From the NCBI GenBank assembly GCA_020401865.1, contig JADCAS010000007.1, positions 62,001 through 126,000 on the forward strand: a stretch of 64,000 nt of DNA. The letters are read 5' to 3'. Made by a program: the position numbers and the translations under genes. A model generated the notes under the pieces. The model worked only from the letters and a program-made list of their open reading frames with translations, was not told where the DNA came from and searched no databases. Origin of the DNA: Phenylobacterium sp. GTDB taxonomy: Bacteria > Pseudomonadota > Alphaproteobacteria > Caulobacterales > Caulobacteraceae. Of this stretch, positions 7,819-19,673 are shown in pieces (positions within the stretch are counted from its first letter, which is position 1; each line of letters starts with the position of its first letter).

Positions 7819-8799
7819 ATGAAAGCGGTCTGGTACGAACGGACAGGTCCGGCCTGGGATGTGCTCGAGTTCGGCGAGATCCCGACCCCTTCGCCCGGCC
7901 GCGGGCAGGTGTTGATCCGCATCCACGCCTCCGGGGTCAACCCCTCCGACGCCGGCATGCGGGCCGGTCCGGCCCCCATGGCCTACCCCCGCATCATCCC
8001 CAACAGCGACGGCGCCGGGGTGGTCGAGGCGGTGGGTCCGGAGACCCCGGCGCACTGGGTCGGTCGCCGGGTTTGGTTCTACAACGGCCAGAGGAACGGG
8101 CGCGCCTTCGGCTCAGCGGCGGAGTACATTGAGCTCGACGCCGACCTCGTCACGCCCCTTCCGGACGCCGTGTCCTTCGCTGAAGGCGCCACCCTGGGCA
8201 TTCCCTGCATGACCGCCCACCGCAGCGTCTTCGTCGCCGGTCCCGTGCAGGGCCGGACGGTCCTCGTCACCGGGGGCGCCGGCGCGGTGGGCCTCTATGC
8301 GGTCCAGCTGGCCAGGTGGGCCGGCGCCACGGTCATCGCGACGGTCAGCAGCGAGGCCAAGGCCGCCCGGGCGCGGGAGGCGGGGGCCGACCTCGTCGTC
8401 AACTACCGCTCGGAGGACGTCGCCGCCCGGATTCGCGATTTCACCGGCGGCGCCGGCGTGGACCACGTGGTCGACGTCGACTTCGGCGGCAACCTCGCCG
8501 CGACCCTGGCCTGCGTGAAAGGCAATGGCTCGGTCGCCTTCTACGCCACCAAGGGCCAACCCTCGCCGACGGTCTCGGCCGGGGAGCTGATGCGCCTGAA
8601 CCTCAACGTCCACGGCGTCTACCTGCCGGTCAGCCCGCACGAGACCCGCCGACGGGCCCAGGCCGACATCCTGCAGTGGATCTCGACCGGATCCAGGATT
8701 CTGCCGGTCGCCGGCCGCCATGCCCTGGCGGACTGCGCCGCCGCCCATGAGCAGGTCGAGTCGGGAACCAAGTCGGGCACCGTGGTGGTCGAGCCCTAG
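7819..8799 (+). CDS. NADPH:quinone oxidoreductase-like MDR protein
   Basis: The 326-residue protein is a zinc-free medium-chain dehydrogenase: an N-terminal GroES-like domain (VLIRIHASGVNPSDAGMRAG), then a Rossmann domain with VLVTGGAGAVGLYAVQLA near residues 150-167. The cysteine cluster of zinc alcohol dehydrogenases is absent, and NPSD replaces CHSD. Such enzymes reduce quinones or enone groups using NADPH. It diverges from the carboxylase gene with about 150 bases between them. The ATG at 7819 is preceded by GAGGG at a slightly short distance. Confidence 0.87.
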   Translation: MKAVWYERTGPAWDVLEFGEIPTPSPGRGQVLIRIHASGVNPSDAGMRAGPAPMAYPRIIPNSDGAGVVEAVGPETPAHWVGRRVWFYNGQRNGRAFGSAAEYIELDADLVTPLPDAVSFAEGATLGIPCMTAHRSVFVAGPVQGRTVLVTGGAGAVGLYAVQLARWAGATVIATVSSEAKAARAREAGADLVVNYRSEDVAARIRDFTGGAGVDHVVDVDFGGNLAATLACVKGNGSVAFYATKGQPSPTVSAGELMRLNLNVHGVYLPVSPHETRRRAQADILQWISTGSRILPVAGRHALADCAAAHEQVESGTKSGTVVVEP

Positions 8800-8812
8800 G
8801 TCCGCCCCGCCG

Positions 8813-10588
8813 TCAGTAGGCGTAGCGCACGAAGAGGAGCAGACTTAGCCAGCCCTCGGGCTTGGTGGTCAGGGCCTGCTTCACCGCATCCCCGGGCTGG
8901 GTGTAGGCGATGTGCCCGTGAACATAGATCTTTCGCGAGACGAACCACTTGCCTGTGACATTGGCCTCCATCCCGTAGTCCCGGTTTGTCAGGAACGACA
9001 AGGCGGGGTTTCCGCCTATGTTGTTCATCTCTGCGGCCCGGAAGACCCAGAACTGAGGGACGATCTCGATCCGCGGGTCAGGTTTCAGCCGCGCCTGCAG
9101 GCGGTGAGCGATCACGTTGCTGTCCTGGACCACCTTGAAATGGTTGGCGCCCTGGACCCACTGCTCGCCATTCCCACCGGAGAAAAGCGGGTCCCAGCGC
9201 TCATAGGCGGAGGTGTCGGGATCATCTCCCGAGAAGTAGGAGTACCGGTAGCTGACCGAAGGCGACCAGGGCGCCGCAGGCAGGCGATAGCCGATCTCGG
9301 CCCAGCCCGCCTTGGCCCGCATCGGGAAGTCGTCATTCTCCTGCAGGGCGAACTCGCCGCCGCCGAACAGCCCGGCGCCCTGCGCCGCGGGCGCGTAGCT
9401 GAACCGGGCGTCGTAGACCTTCAGGCCCTTGCGGGTCCCGACGGGCGCGCCCGCGGGGCCATAGTAGGCCGAGCGCGACTCCGGTGCGGCGACATAGCTC
9501 GCCGCGACCAGCCAGTCGGCGTTGGGGCGGAATTCGACGTTCACGCCGGCAAGCCGCGTCCCGGAGTCCAGGATCGGAAGCTCGTCCGGGTCCAGGTAGA
9601 AGGCCTCGAGCTTCAGGCGGTTGTAGGCGACCTGCGCCAGGACGAGGTTGTCGGCGGCCCACCGCGCATTGGCCTGGAGCGCCGCCCGGTCGTGCCCGTT
9701 TGCTGCGGTGTTGGCGATCAGGAAGGCGTTGGCGAGTGAGAACTTCTGCCGTCCGGCCGAGAGGTTGACCACCAGCCGGTTGCCGGCCGCATCCGTCGAC
9801 CCGCCGACGATCCCGACATAGGCGTCTTCCACCCCCGTGAGGGTCCGGGTCTTGCTGCTGAACAGCTCGTCCCCGCTCGATCCGGCGGTAATGGCGCTCA
9901 GCCCGCCATAGACATGGACCTGCCGGGAAAGGGGCGTGATGCCGTAGACGCCGTAGTGGACATACCCCTCCGCCCAGTCGCGGTATCCGGCGCCGGAAGG
10001 CTGGCCCTGGACGAGGGGGTTGCCCGCCAATAGGGGGCCGGGTTGTCCGTACCAGGAGTTGTTGTTCGCATAGTAGAGGCCGAGGGCGTCAAACTTGCCG
10101 ATCAGGTAGGTTCCGTTGCGATCCAGGAGCAGGGATCCCGCCGAAGCGTCCCCGGCCAGTCGGCCCCGCCCTTCGCGCGTCGAGGCCGCCTCGCCCAGGG
10201 TCACCCGCACCTTCAGGTTCACCCCGCCGGCGACGCCGAGGCTGACGTCGTAGTCGAGGCTGGCCACCTCCGGCGTCCGCCCGGCCCGCGCCAGCTGCAG
10301 GGCGAAGGCCTCCTTCGAGAACCTCGCCCCCGGGAACAGGGCCAGGGACCGTCGCACCGAGTCCGCGATCCGGTCGGCGAGGGCGGCGTCGGGCCCGGGA
10401 TTGAGCACCACCACCTGAAGGGACTCGATCGCAGCTCCGTTCAGGGGGTCGGCGCCGCTGACCGACTGAGCCCATGCCGGCGCCGTCGAGGGCAGGATCA
10501 AGAGGCCCAGCGACAGGCCTGCGACCAGGCAAATCCGGCGCAGAAGGGAGGCGAGGGTCTGAGGGGGCTCTGTCATCTGTCTGTCCAT
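8813..10588 (-). CDS. Outer-membrane beta-barrel protein, alginate-export-like, with a POTRA-like N-domain
   Basis: The 591-residue product has a signal peptide (hydrophobic CLVAGLSLGLLILPSTAPAWA, cleavage near AWAQ-SV). Residues about 50-130 read as beta-alpha-alpha-beta-beta with PGARFSKEAFALQLARAGRT and GGVNLKVRVTL, similar in pattern to a POTRA domain. From about residue 150 onward, alternating amphipathic strands rich in Tyr, Trp and Gly end in a C-terminal aromatic strand (LLLFVRYAY), as in outer-membrane barrels. The barrel part recalls the alginate-export (AlgE-like) family. No polysaccharide or secretion genes are adjacent, so cargo is unknown. ATG 10588 is used; ATG 10576 (MTEPPQTL) is equally possible. 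Confidence 0.75.
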   Translation of the reverse strand: MDRQMTEPPQTLASLLRRICLVAGLSLGLLILPSTAPAWAQSVSGADPLNGAAIESLQVVVLNPGPDAALADRIADSVRRSLALFPGARFSKEAFALQLARAGRTPEVASLDYDVSLGVAGGVNLKVRVTLGEAASTREGRGRLAGDASAGSLLLDRNGTYLIGKFDALGLYYANNNSWYGQPGPLLAGNPLVQGQPSGAGYRDWAEGYVHYGVYGITPLSRQVHVYGGLSAITAGSSGDELFSSKTRTLTGVEDAYVGIVGGSTDAAGNRLVVNLSAGRQKFSLANAFLIANTAANGHDRAALQANARWAADNLVLAQVAYNRLKLEAFYLDPDELPILDSGTRLAGVNVEFRPNADWLVAASYVAAPESRSAYYGPAGAPVGTRKGLKVYDARFSYAPAAQGAGLFGGGEFALQENDDFPMRAKAGWAEIGYRLPAAPWSPSVSYRYSYFSGDDPDTSAYERWDPLFSGGNGEQWVQGANHFKVVQDSNVIAHRLQARLKPDPRIEIVPQFWVFRAAEMNNIGGNPALSFLTNRDYGMEANVTGKWFVSRKIYVHGHIAYTQPGDAVKQALTTKPEGWLSLLLFVRYAY

Positions 10589-10737
10589 CTATCCGGCGGC
10601 GCGGCCTCGAATCAGGCCTTTCCGTCTGTCGTCAGCGCGCGCGCAAAGATGCACCTTGAGGTTGCCTTCCGGTCAAGGAATAGTCTCCTGCAGAGGGTAG
10701 GGGACTTCCCTCCAGGCCATTCAGAAGGGACGAGCAC

Positions 10738-11745
10738 ATGGAACGTCGAGATCTCCTCAAGGGCATTGCGATCGCCGGCGCCGCCGCGACCGCTGCGGCC
10801 ACCGCCCAGCCCGCCGCCGCCCAGGTGGGGCCGAAGGGCGCCAAGGGGATCGGGGTCAAGGACATGACCCCCGTCGATCCTGAGTACATCATCCCCGGCC
10901 GCTTCAAGGGCAAGACCGTGATCGTGACGGGTTGCGCCCGGGGCATGGGCGCTGCGGCGGCCATCCGGGCGGCCAAGGAAGGCGCCAACATCGTCGGCGT
11001 CGACTGGATCAAGGACCAGGGCCAGGCCGTGATCGATCAGATTAACGCCGCCGGCGGCAAGGCTGTCTTCGTCTATGGCGACGTGTCCGAGACCTCGGTC
11101 TGCGACGCCATGGTCAAGGCGGCGGTCGATAAGTTCGGCGGCCTGGACCTGGCCCTCAACAACGCCGGCGTGATGGACGGCGTCTTCTCCGGCGATGCGC
11201 CGGACTATGCCCGCCAGAAGAAGCTGGTCTTCGCGCCCATCCACGAGGCCTCGGACGAGTATTTCGACAACGTGGTGAGGATCAACACCGCCGGCGTTTT
11301 CCGCAGCATGCGCTCGGAGCTGCGCCAGCTGCTGGCCCAGGGACGTGGCGGCGCCATCGTCAATGTCGGCTCCATCGCCGGCCTGACGGGCCTCTCGGGC
11401 AACCCGGCCTATGTGGCCAGCAAGCACGCCGTCACCGGCCTGACCCGCAACGCCGCCATCGACTACGCGCCCTACGGCATCCGGGTGAACTCGGTGAACA
11501 TGGCGGCGACGGACACCCCGATGGTCGAGCGGGCCGGCATCCTGGTGGCGGCCTCCATGAAGGACCAGAAGGGCCCGACGATGGGCCGGCTGAAGATCGA
11601 CAGTCTCCTGTCCTACACGGACTCCAACAAGCGGCCGGCAACGGTGGGCGAACAGGTCTCCATGATGTTGTTCCTGCTCTCGCCGGAGGCGTCCAACTTC
11701 ACCGGCGGCGTCTACGCCACCGACGGCGGCTGGACGGCCTACTAG
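10738..11745 (+). CDS. SDR oxidoreductase with a twin-arginine-like leader
   Basis: This 335-residue protein starts [20 protein letters not shown], resembling a Tat signal (RR-D-LLK, then Ala-rich hydrophobic stretch and a likely AAA-Q cleavage near residue 29). The remainder is a complete classical [19 protein letters not shown] for cofactor binding, [11 protein letters not shown] (NNAG), catalytic Ser in [13 protein letters not shown], and [10 protein letters not shown] (YxxxK). The C-terminus, [14 protein letters not shown], fits the family. SDRs are normally cytoplasmic, so export would be unusual; the leader could instead be a degenerate remnant. Downstream genes follow closely (17 bases to the next ATG). 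Confidence 0.87.
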   Translation: MERRDLLKGIAIAGAAATAAATAQPAAAQVGPKGAKGIGVKDMTPVDPEYIIPGRFKGKTVIVTGCARGMGAAAAIRAAKEGANIVGVDWIKDQGQAVIDQINAAGGKAVFVYGDVSETSVCDAMVKAAVDKFGGLDLALNNAGVMDGVFSGDAPDYARQKKLVFAPIHEASDEYFDNVVRINTAGVFRSMRSELRQLLAQGRGGAIVNVGSIAGLTGLSGNPAYVASKHAVTGLTRNAAIDYAPYGIRVNSVNMAATDTPMVERAGILVAASMKDQKGPTMGRLKIDSLLSYTDSNKRPATVGEQVSMMLFLLSPEASNFTGGVYATDGGWTAY

Positions 11746-11762
11746 GCGCTAGACCGGGTGCG

Positions 11763-12140
11763 ATGATCGACCCTGCGGACGCCATCCGCGCCCGCCGGCG
11801 GCTGACCAACCGGTTCATCGCCGGTCGGGAGGCTGCGCGCCTGGGTCCGGTCTTCCTGCCCGCTGCGGTGGTGATCGCCGGCGACGGCTCGGTCATCACC
11901 GGCCGCGACGCCATCCTCGCCGCCTTCGCCAGCCAGTTCGCGGACCCGGGTTTCGGCGGCTACGTCCGAACGCCCGAGCGCATCGAGGTGGATGCGGCGG
12001 GAGATCGCGCCGCCGAGCAGGGCCGCTGGACCGCCGGATGGAAGGACGCGCCGTCCCAGTGGGGTCCCTACCTCGCGGTCTGGCGCCGGGTTACGGGTCA
12101 GTGGATGATCGAATCCGAGACCTTCGTGACCTTGTCGTGA
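11763..12140 (+). CDS. NTF2-fold (DUF4440/SnoaL-like) protein
   Basis: The 125-residue protein has the pattern of the NTF2-like superfamily: an initial helix (ADAIRARRRLTNRFIAGR), a segment VVIAGDGSVITGRDAILAAF typical of DUF4440 proteins, and two C-terminal strands (AEQGRWTAGW and PYLAVWRRVTGQWMIESE). These small cone-shaped domains bind or isomerise small hydrophobic molecules, but many have no assigned reaction. It follows the exported-type SDR by 17 bases and precedes the ArsC-like gene by 9, so the three are probably cotranscribed. Confidence 0.75.
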   Translation: MIDPADAIRARRRLTNRFIAGREAARLGPVFLPAAVVIAGDGSVITGRDAILAAFASQFADPGFGGYVRTPERIEVDAAGDRAAEQGRWTAGWKDAPSQWGPYLAVWRRVTGQWMIESETFVTLS

Positions 12141-12149
12141 GACGCGCCC

Positions 12150-12506
12150 ATGACCCCGACCCTCTATGGCATCAAGGCCTGCGACACGGTGGCGAAGGCC
12201 AGGGCCTGGCTGGCGGCGCACGGCAGGGACTACGTTTTCCACGACTATAGGGCCCAAGGCATTGACGCCGCTCGTCTTGGGCAATGGATCGAGGAACTGG
12301 GCTGGGACAAGGTTCTGAATCGGGCGGGCACGACGTTCCGCAAACTGCCGGAAGCTGATCGGAGCGATCTCGACGCGGCCAAGGCCATGGCCCTGATGGT
12401 GGCCCAGCCGTCGCTGATCAAACGCCCCCTGCTCGATCTGGGCGATCGGCGTTTGCTGGGGTTCCGGCCTGAGGTGTATGAGGAAGTCTTCAACGGGCGG
12501 AACTAA
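12150..12506 (+). CDS. ArsC/Spx-superfamily reductase, YffB type
   Basis: The 118-residue thioredoxin-fold protein begins TLYGIKACDTVAKARAWL, where the single active Cys is followed by DTVAKAR, the form seen in YffB rather than true arsenate reductase (CGTSR). RTGTTFRKL-like (RAGTTFRKLPEAD) and SLIKRPLL motifs fit the family. YffB-like proteins are thought to be thiol reductases; the physiological substrate is not established. It is last in a likely SDR-NTF2-ArsC-like operon and converges on secA. Confidence 0.85.
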   Translation: MTPTLYGIKACDTVAKARAWLAAHGRDYVFHDYRAQGIDAARLGQWIEELGWDKVLNRAGTTFRKLPEADRSDLDAAKAMALMVAQPSLIKRPLLDLGDRRLLGFRPEVYEEVFNGRN

Positions 12507-12525
12507 GGGCCCCGGGGCCGGAGCT

Positions 12526-15282
<2,757 letters not shown>

Positions 15283-15505
15283 GGGATGAATCCGGACCTG
15301 TGCGGGATGAGGGGGCGGCGCGTCGGCGAGGCCTGCCAGGAACCCGGAAAACCCGCTTCCCCCGGGGTGGGGGTGACTTAAGCAGCGCCCCTCGGACTGT
15401 CAACGCAGGCCCCCCCGGCGCATGCCTCGGTCGCTGCGCTTTGCAGGGCGCGCCGGAAGGTCTAGGGACAGTCTCCGGTTCGTTTCCGCAGGGATACCCG
15501 ACGGC

Positions 15506-16483
15506 ATGATGATGGTCGCATCCGCCACCCTCCCGCGTCTTTTTCTGATCGCTCTGGCCGTCGCCTGTCTGGGCCTGGCCGGATGCCAGGGACGCGAACG
15601 CTCGGAATCGCCACCTGAGGCCGGCGACGTGGTGGTCGCCCGGGTGAATGGAGTCCCGGTCTGGACCTCTGACGTCAAGCGCGAGGCCGTCGCCCAGGGC
15701 CTGATTGGTGAGGGTGAGCCCCTCGATCCCTCCTCTGAACAGTTCCGACGCACCACCGACGAGGTGATCGACCGGCGACTGCTGGCCGCCGAGGCCGCCC
15801 GCCGCAAGCTGGACAGGGACCCCGCCGTCCAGCGGCGGCTCGCCGCCGCCCGGGAGCGCATCCTGGCGGACTTGGTGGTGGACTCCACCGTCACCGGCGC
15901 CATCAGTGAGCCGGCCATCCGCAGTCTCTACCAGGAGCAGGTCCGGCTTTCCCGCCAGACGGAGGAGATCCGCGCCCGTCAGATCGTCGTGGCGACCCAG
16001 CCGGAGGCTGAGGCGATCCGCAAGCTTCTGGCCTCGGGGGGCTCCTTCGAGGCCCTGGCCATGGAGCGGTCTCTCGACGCCGCCACCCGGTTCAACGGTG
16101 GCGATCTCGGGTACTTTACCGCCGACATCATGCCGGACTCCTACGAGGCGGCTCTGAAGACCGCCAAGGCGGGACAGACGATCGGCCCCTTTCAGGTTGA
16201 AGGCGGGTGGGCGCTCGTGAGAATCGAGGACCGCAGGCCGGAACAGCCCATCAGCCTTGAGGCGGCGCGACCGCAGATTGTCCGCTTCCTGACCTATGAC
16301 CAGGTCCGGGACCTCCTGGAGAAGCTTCGGGGTCAGGCCAAGGTCCAGACCTTCCTCAAGACCACGCCGGATGTGCCCGGGCAGCCGCGTGAGCCCGCTT
16401 CCGGGACGCCAACGCCGGAAGCCGCGCCCAAGGACAAAGACAAGGACAAGCCCAGGGATAAGACGGAGGGGACCCCGCCATGA
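15506..16483 (+). CDS. Parvulin-type peptidyl-prolyl isomerase lipoprotein (SurA/PrsA-like)
   Basis: The 325-residue protein starts MMMVASATLPR, followed by a signal peptide with lipobox LAGC, so it is likely a lipid-anchored periplasmic foldase. A SurA-like N-terminal helical region (VARVNGVPVWTSDVKREAV, then VIDRRLLAAEAAR) precedes a parvulin domain (IRARQIVVATQPEAEAI, FNGGDLGYFTADIMPDSY, IGPFQVEGGWALVRIED; about residues 155-250). The C-terminal tail is rich in Lys, Asp and Pro (KDKDKDKPRDK). It overlaps argJ by four bases (ATGA). Of the clustered ATGs at 15506, 15509 and 15512 the first is used. Confidence 0.88.
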   Translation: MMMVASATLPRLFLIALAVACLGLAGCQGRERSESPPEAGDVVVARVNGVPVWTSDVKREAVAQGLIGEGEPLDPSSEQFRRTTDEVIDRRLLAAEAARRKLDRDPAVQRRLAAARERILADLVVDSTVTGAISEPAIRSLYQEQVRLSRQTEEIRARQIVVATQPEAEAIRKLLASGGSFEALAMERSLDAATRFNGGDLGYFTADIMPDSYEAALKTAKAGQTIGPFQVEGGWALVRIEDRRPEQPISLEAARPQIVRFLTYDQVRDLLEKLRGQAKVQTFLKTTPDVPGQPREPASGTPTPEAAPKDKDKDKPRDKTEGTPP

Positions 16484-17919
16484 GCCGCAAGCCGACGCCG
16501 CCCGAGGCCAGCTCGTCACGCCGTCGCTCCGCCGCCAAGCCCGTGGAGGCCGTGGGCCAGACTCTGGAGCGGGCGCTGGACCCCCTGGCCTCGGCGATCA
16601 AGCGGGCCGCCCTGCGGCGCGCCGATCGCCAGTCCCGGGCCTTTGACGATCCGGCCGAAGCGCCCGCGGCGCCGGCGAAAGGCGCACTCCCGGTCTCGCC
16701 CCTTGCGGTCCCGTTCCCGCGCATCCCGCCCATCGACGGGGTCGAAATCGCCACGGGCCGGGCTGGCTTCTACAAGCATGAACGCGAGGACCTCCTGGTG
16801 ATGCGGTTCGCGGAGGGGACAAGCGCCGCCGGGGTCTTCACCCGGCACGGCGTGGGCTCCGCCCCCGTCGACTGGTGCCGGCGAGCCCTGGCCCAGTCCC
16901 ATGGCGAGGACGCCCGGGCCCTGGTGGTCAACGCCGGCTGCGCCAACGCCTTCACCGGCAAGCCGGGGGCGGACGCCGCCCGCCGGGTCGCCTCGGCTGT
17001 GGCCAAGCGGTTCGACTGCCGCCAGCGCGACGTCATGCTGGCCTCAACGGGGGTCATCGGCGTGCTTCTGGACGACGCGAAGATCACCCAGCGCCTGCCC
17101 GAGGTGGACGCCGCCCTGGCGCCGGATGGCTGGGCGGGCGCCGCGCGCGCCATCATGACCACCGACACCTTTCCCAAGGGGGCCTTCGCCGAGGCGGAGA
17201 TCGACGGGAAGACGGTTCGGATCGCCGGCATCTGCAAGGGTTCGGGCATGATCGCGCCGGACATGGCCACCATGCTGGCCTTCGTCGCCACCGACGCCGA
17301 CATCGCTCCCAAAGCCCTGCAGAACCTGGCCAGCCTCTACACGCGCTCCACCTTCAACTGCGTGACGGTGGATGGCGACCGCTCGACCAACGACACCCTG
17401 CTGCTGTTCGCCACCGGCCGGTCCGGAGCAGCGCGGATCAGCCGGGCCGGCGACCGCCGGCTGGCCGATTTCCGCGAAAAGCTCGAGGCGGTCCTGCTGG
17501 ACCTGGCCCTCCAGCTGGTGCGCGACGGGGAGGGGGCGACCAAGTTCGTGCGCATCAATGTCTCGGGCGCCGAAAGCCCCGCCTCGGCGCGCAAGATCGC
17601 CCGGACCATCGCCGAGAGCCCCCTGGTCAAAACCGCCTTCGCGGGTGAGGACGCCAACTGGGGTCGGATTGTCATGGCGGTCGGCCGGGCCGACGAGCCC
17701 ATCGACCGGACTCGGCTGAGGGTCCAGTTCGGGGCCCTGGTCGCCGCCCAGGACGGCCTCATCTCCCCCACCTACGACGAGGCGAAGATGAGCGCCTACA
17801 TGAAGAAGTCTGAGCTGGAGGTCAGCGTCGACGTCGGCGTCGGCCGAGGCTCCGCCACGGTGTGGACCTGTGATTTGACCAAGCAGTACGTGGCCATCAA
17901 CGGGGACTACCGCAGCTAG
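16480..17919 (+). CDS. argJ: Bifunctional ornithine acetyltransferase/N-acetylglutamate synthase
   Basis: ArgJ recycles the acetyl group in arginine biosynthesis, moving it from acetylornithine to glutamate. The protein has the family core from about residue 70 (SPLAVPFPRIPPIDGVEIAT) to the end (TKQYVAINGDYRS). The self-cleavage site is KGSGMIAPDMATML, with nucleophile Thr264; the motif usually has Asn where Asp is seen. At 479 residues it is about 70 longer than typical ArgJ because of a basic, Ala/Arg-rich N-terminal extension. The four-base overlap with the upstream gene supports this long start, and I saw no better start nearer the core. Confidence 0.95.
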   Translation: MSRKPTPPEASSSRRRSAAKPVEAVGQTLERALDPLASAIKRAALRRADRQSRAFDDPAEAPAAPAKGALPVSPLAVPFPRIPPIDGVEIATGRAGFYKHEREDLLVMRFAEGTSAAGVFTRHGVGSAPVDWCRRALAQSHGEDARALVVNAGCANAFTGKPGADAARRVASAVAKRFDCRQRDVMLASTGVIGVLLDDAKITQRLPEVDAALAPDGWAGAARAIMTTDTFPKGAFAEAEIDGKTVRIAGICKGSGMIAPDMATMLAFVATDADIAPKALQNLASLYTRSTFNCVTVDGDRSTNDTLLLFATGRSGAARISRAGDRRLADFREKLEAVLLDLALQLVRDGEGATKFVRINVSGAESPASARKIARTIAESPLVKTAFAGEDANWGRIVMAVGRADEPIDRTRLRVQFGALVAAQDGLISPTYDEAKMSAYMKKSELEVSVDVGVGRGSATVWTCDLTKQYVAINGDYRS

Positions 17920-17979
17920 GTCCCCGGGCGGGCCCCGCTCGAAGCGGACCGGAGGGGGTCAGCTGCGGGTCGGGCCGTC

Positions 17980-19446
17980 CTAGTCCACCGGGCTCCACTT
18001 GGCCGCAGCGCCTTCGCGCCTGGGGCCCCGGAACTGTGACTGGTCAATCGGACGGGTGGAGGCGAAGGCGCCGGGCTTTGCGGCGGCCGGGCGGTTTCGC
18101 GACTTGCGCAGGCCGCCGGGCAGGTCCGAGCGACCTTCGGGACGGCCCTGGCCGCCGACCGCCTTCGGGCCATCGCCGCGTCCGCCGCCCTTGCGGTGTC
18201 CGCGGGGGCCGGGGCGTCCCGCCGCCGGGGCCGAGGCGGCCTCAGGCATGTGGGCGGTCATGACGGACAGGCCGGGGTCCCGGCGGCGGTCCTCGTTCGG
18301 GATCGTCTGGCGGGTGACCTTCTGGATGTCCTTGAGCAGGTTGCGCTCGTCGTCGGCGCAGAAGGCCACGGCCGATCCGTCGGCGCCGGCCCGGGCCGTC
18401 CGGCCGATCCGGTGGACATAGGATTCCGGCACGTTCGGCAGCTCGTACTGCACAACGTGGGTCACCGCGTCGATGTCGATGCCCCGGGCGGCGATGTCGG
18501 TGGCCACCAGGGCCCGGACCTCGCCGGCCTTGAAGGCGGCAAGGGCGCGCTCGCGCTGGCCCTGGCTCTTGTCGCCATGGATGGAGGCCGCCTCAACGCC
18601 GGCCTGCTCCAGGGCCTTGGCCACACGGTCGGCGCCGCGCTTGGTGCGGGTGAAGACGATGACCCGCCGGAAGTCCCTAGCCTCGAACAGCTCGGCCAGC
18701 AGGGCGCGCTTGCGGTCCTGCTCGACGAAGATGACCTTCTGCCGGACCTTCTCGACGGTGGTCGCCTGGGGCGTCACCGAGACCTTCACCGGGTTCGGGT
18801 TCAGGAGCTCGCCGGCCAGCTGACCGATCTCGGTCGGCATGGTCGCCGAGAAGAAGAGGTTCTGCCGGGCCTTGGGCAGGTGCTTCACGATCCGGCGGAT
18901 CGGGACGATGAAGCCCATGTCCAGCATCTGGTCGGCCTCGTCGAGGACGAAGGTCTCGACGCCCTGCAGGGTGACGGTCTTCTCGCCGAGGTGATCGATC
19001 AGGCGGCCGGGGGTGGCCACGAGCACGTCGACGCCCGGCGCCATGGCGCGCATCTGGCCGCCGTACTTCACGCCGCCGAAGATCACGGTCACGGAGACGC
19101 CGAGGTGGCGGCCATAGGTCTTGAAGCTCTCGCCGATCTGGGTGGCGAGCTCGCGGGTGGGGGACAGGACCAGGACGCGGCAGCCGCGCCGGGGGGCTGG
19201 GCGGCGATCGGCCGCCAGGCGGTGGAGGATGGGCAGGGCGAAGGCGGCGGTCTTGCCGGTGCCGGTCTGGGCGATGCCCAGGATGTCCCGGCCCTCAAGG
19301 ACGGGGGGAATGGCCTGGGCCTGGATGGGCGTCGGCCGGGTATAGCCCTCGTCGGAAAGGGCCTTCAGGAGGCCGCGATCGAGGCCGAGGTCGGTGAACT
19401 GGGTCAAGGGAAGTTGTCTTTCGATGTGCGGAATCGGGCAGCCCAT
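17980..19446 (-). CDS. rhlE: DEAD-box RNA helicase, RhlE type
   Basis: The 488-residue protein shows all DEAD-box motifs: Q motif (GYTRPTPIQAQAIP), motif I AQTGTGKT, SPTRELATQI, TPGRLIDHL, motif II LDEADQMLDMGF, SAT, and ATDIAARGIDID with YVHRIGRTARAG. The C-terminal ~110 residues are Gly/Arg/Pro-rich and low in complexity (GHRKGGGRGDGPK), as in RhlE proteins, which remodel RNA during ribosome assembly or cold adaptation. The start at ATG 19446 (MGCPIPHIER) is uncertain; TTG 19407, giving LTQFTDLGL, fits homologues equally well, and neither has a strong Shine-Dalgarno. It converges on argJ. Confidence 0.93.
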   Translation of the reverse strand: MGCPIPHIERQLPLTQFTDLGLDRGLLKALSDEGYTRPTPIQAQAIPPVLEGRDILGIAQTGTGKTAAFALPILHRLAADRRPAPRRGCRVLVLSPTRELATQIGESFKTYGRHLGVSVTVIFGGVKYGGQMRAMAPGVDVLVATPGRLIDHLGEKTVTLQGVETFVLDEADQMLDMGFIVPIRRIVKHLPKARQNLFFSATMPTEIGQLAGELLNPNPVKVSVTPQATTVEKVRQKVIFVEQDRKRALLAELFEARDFRRVIVFTRTKRGADRVAKALEQAGVEAASIHGDKSQGQRERALAAFKAGEVRALVATDIAARGIDIDAVTHVVQYELPNVPESYVHRIGRTARAGADGSAVAFCADDERNLLKDIQKVTRQTIPNEDRRRDPGLSVMTAHMPEAASAPAAGRPGPRGHRKGGGRGDGPKAVGGQGRPEGRSDLPGGLRKSRNRPAAAKPGAFASTRPIDQSQFRGPRREGAAAKWSPVD

Positions 19447-19673
19447 CTCGGGGGCGCCGTTCGGCAGGTCTCTTGGGGGATGCCCCCGCGTGGCGGGGCG
19501 ATCTGCGATGTCGCTGCAGGGCGCTCGACAGGCAGGCTGCCGGGGCAACCTTCACGCGACTGGAACGCCGAAGTCGCCCCGGAAAAGCCGGAGCGCACGG
19601 GGGAAGTGGCCTTGTCAGCCCCGGAAGTCAAGGCCGGCTTGCCAAGGGCGGCCTGCGGGGCGATCAAGGCGGC

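Noticed and set aside
17920..17979. Terminator between argJ and the helicase gene
   Set aside because: Only a 5-bp CCGCT/AGCGG stem is present, with no T-run, which is too weak to annotate.
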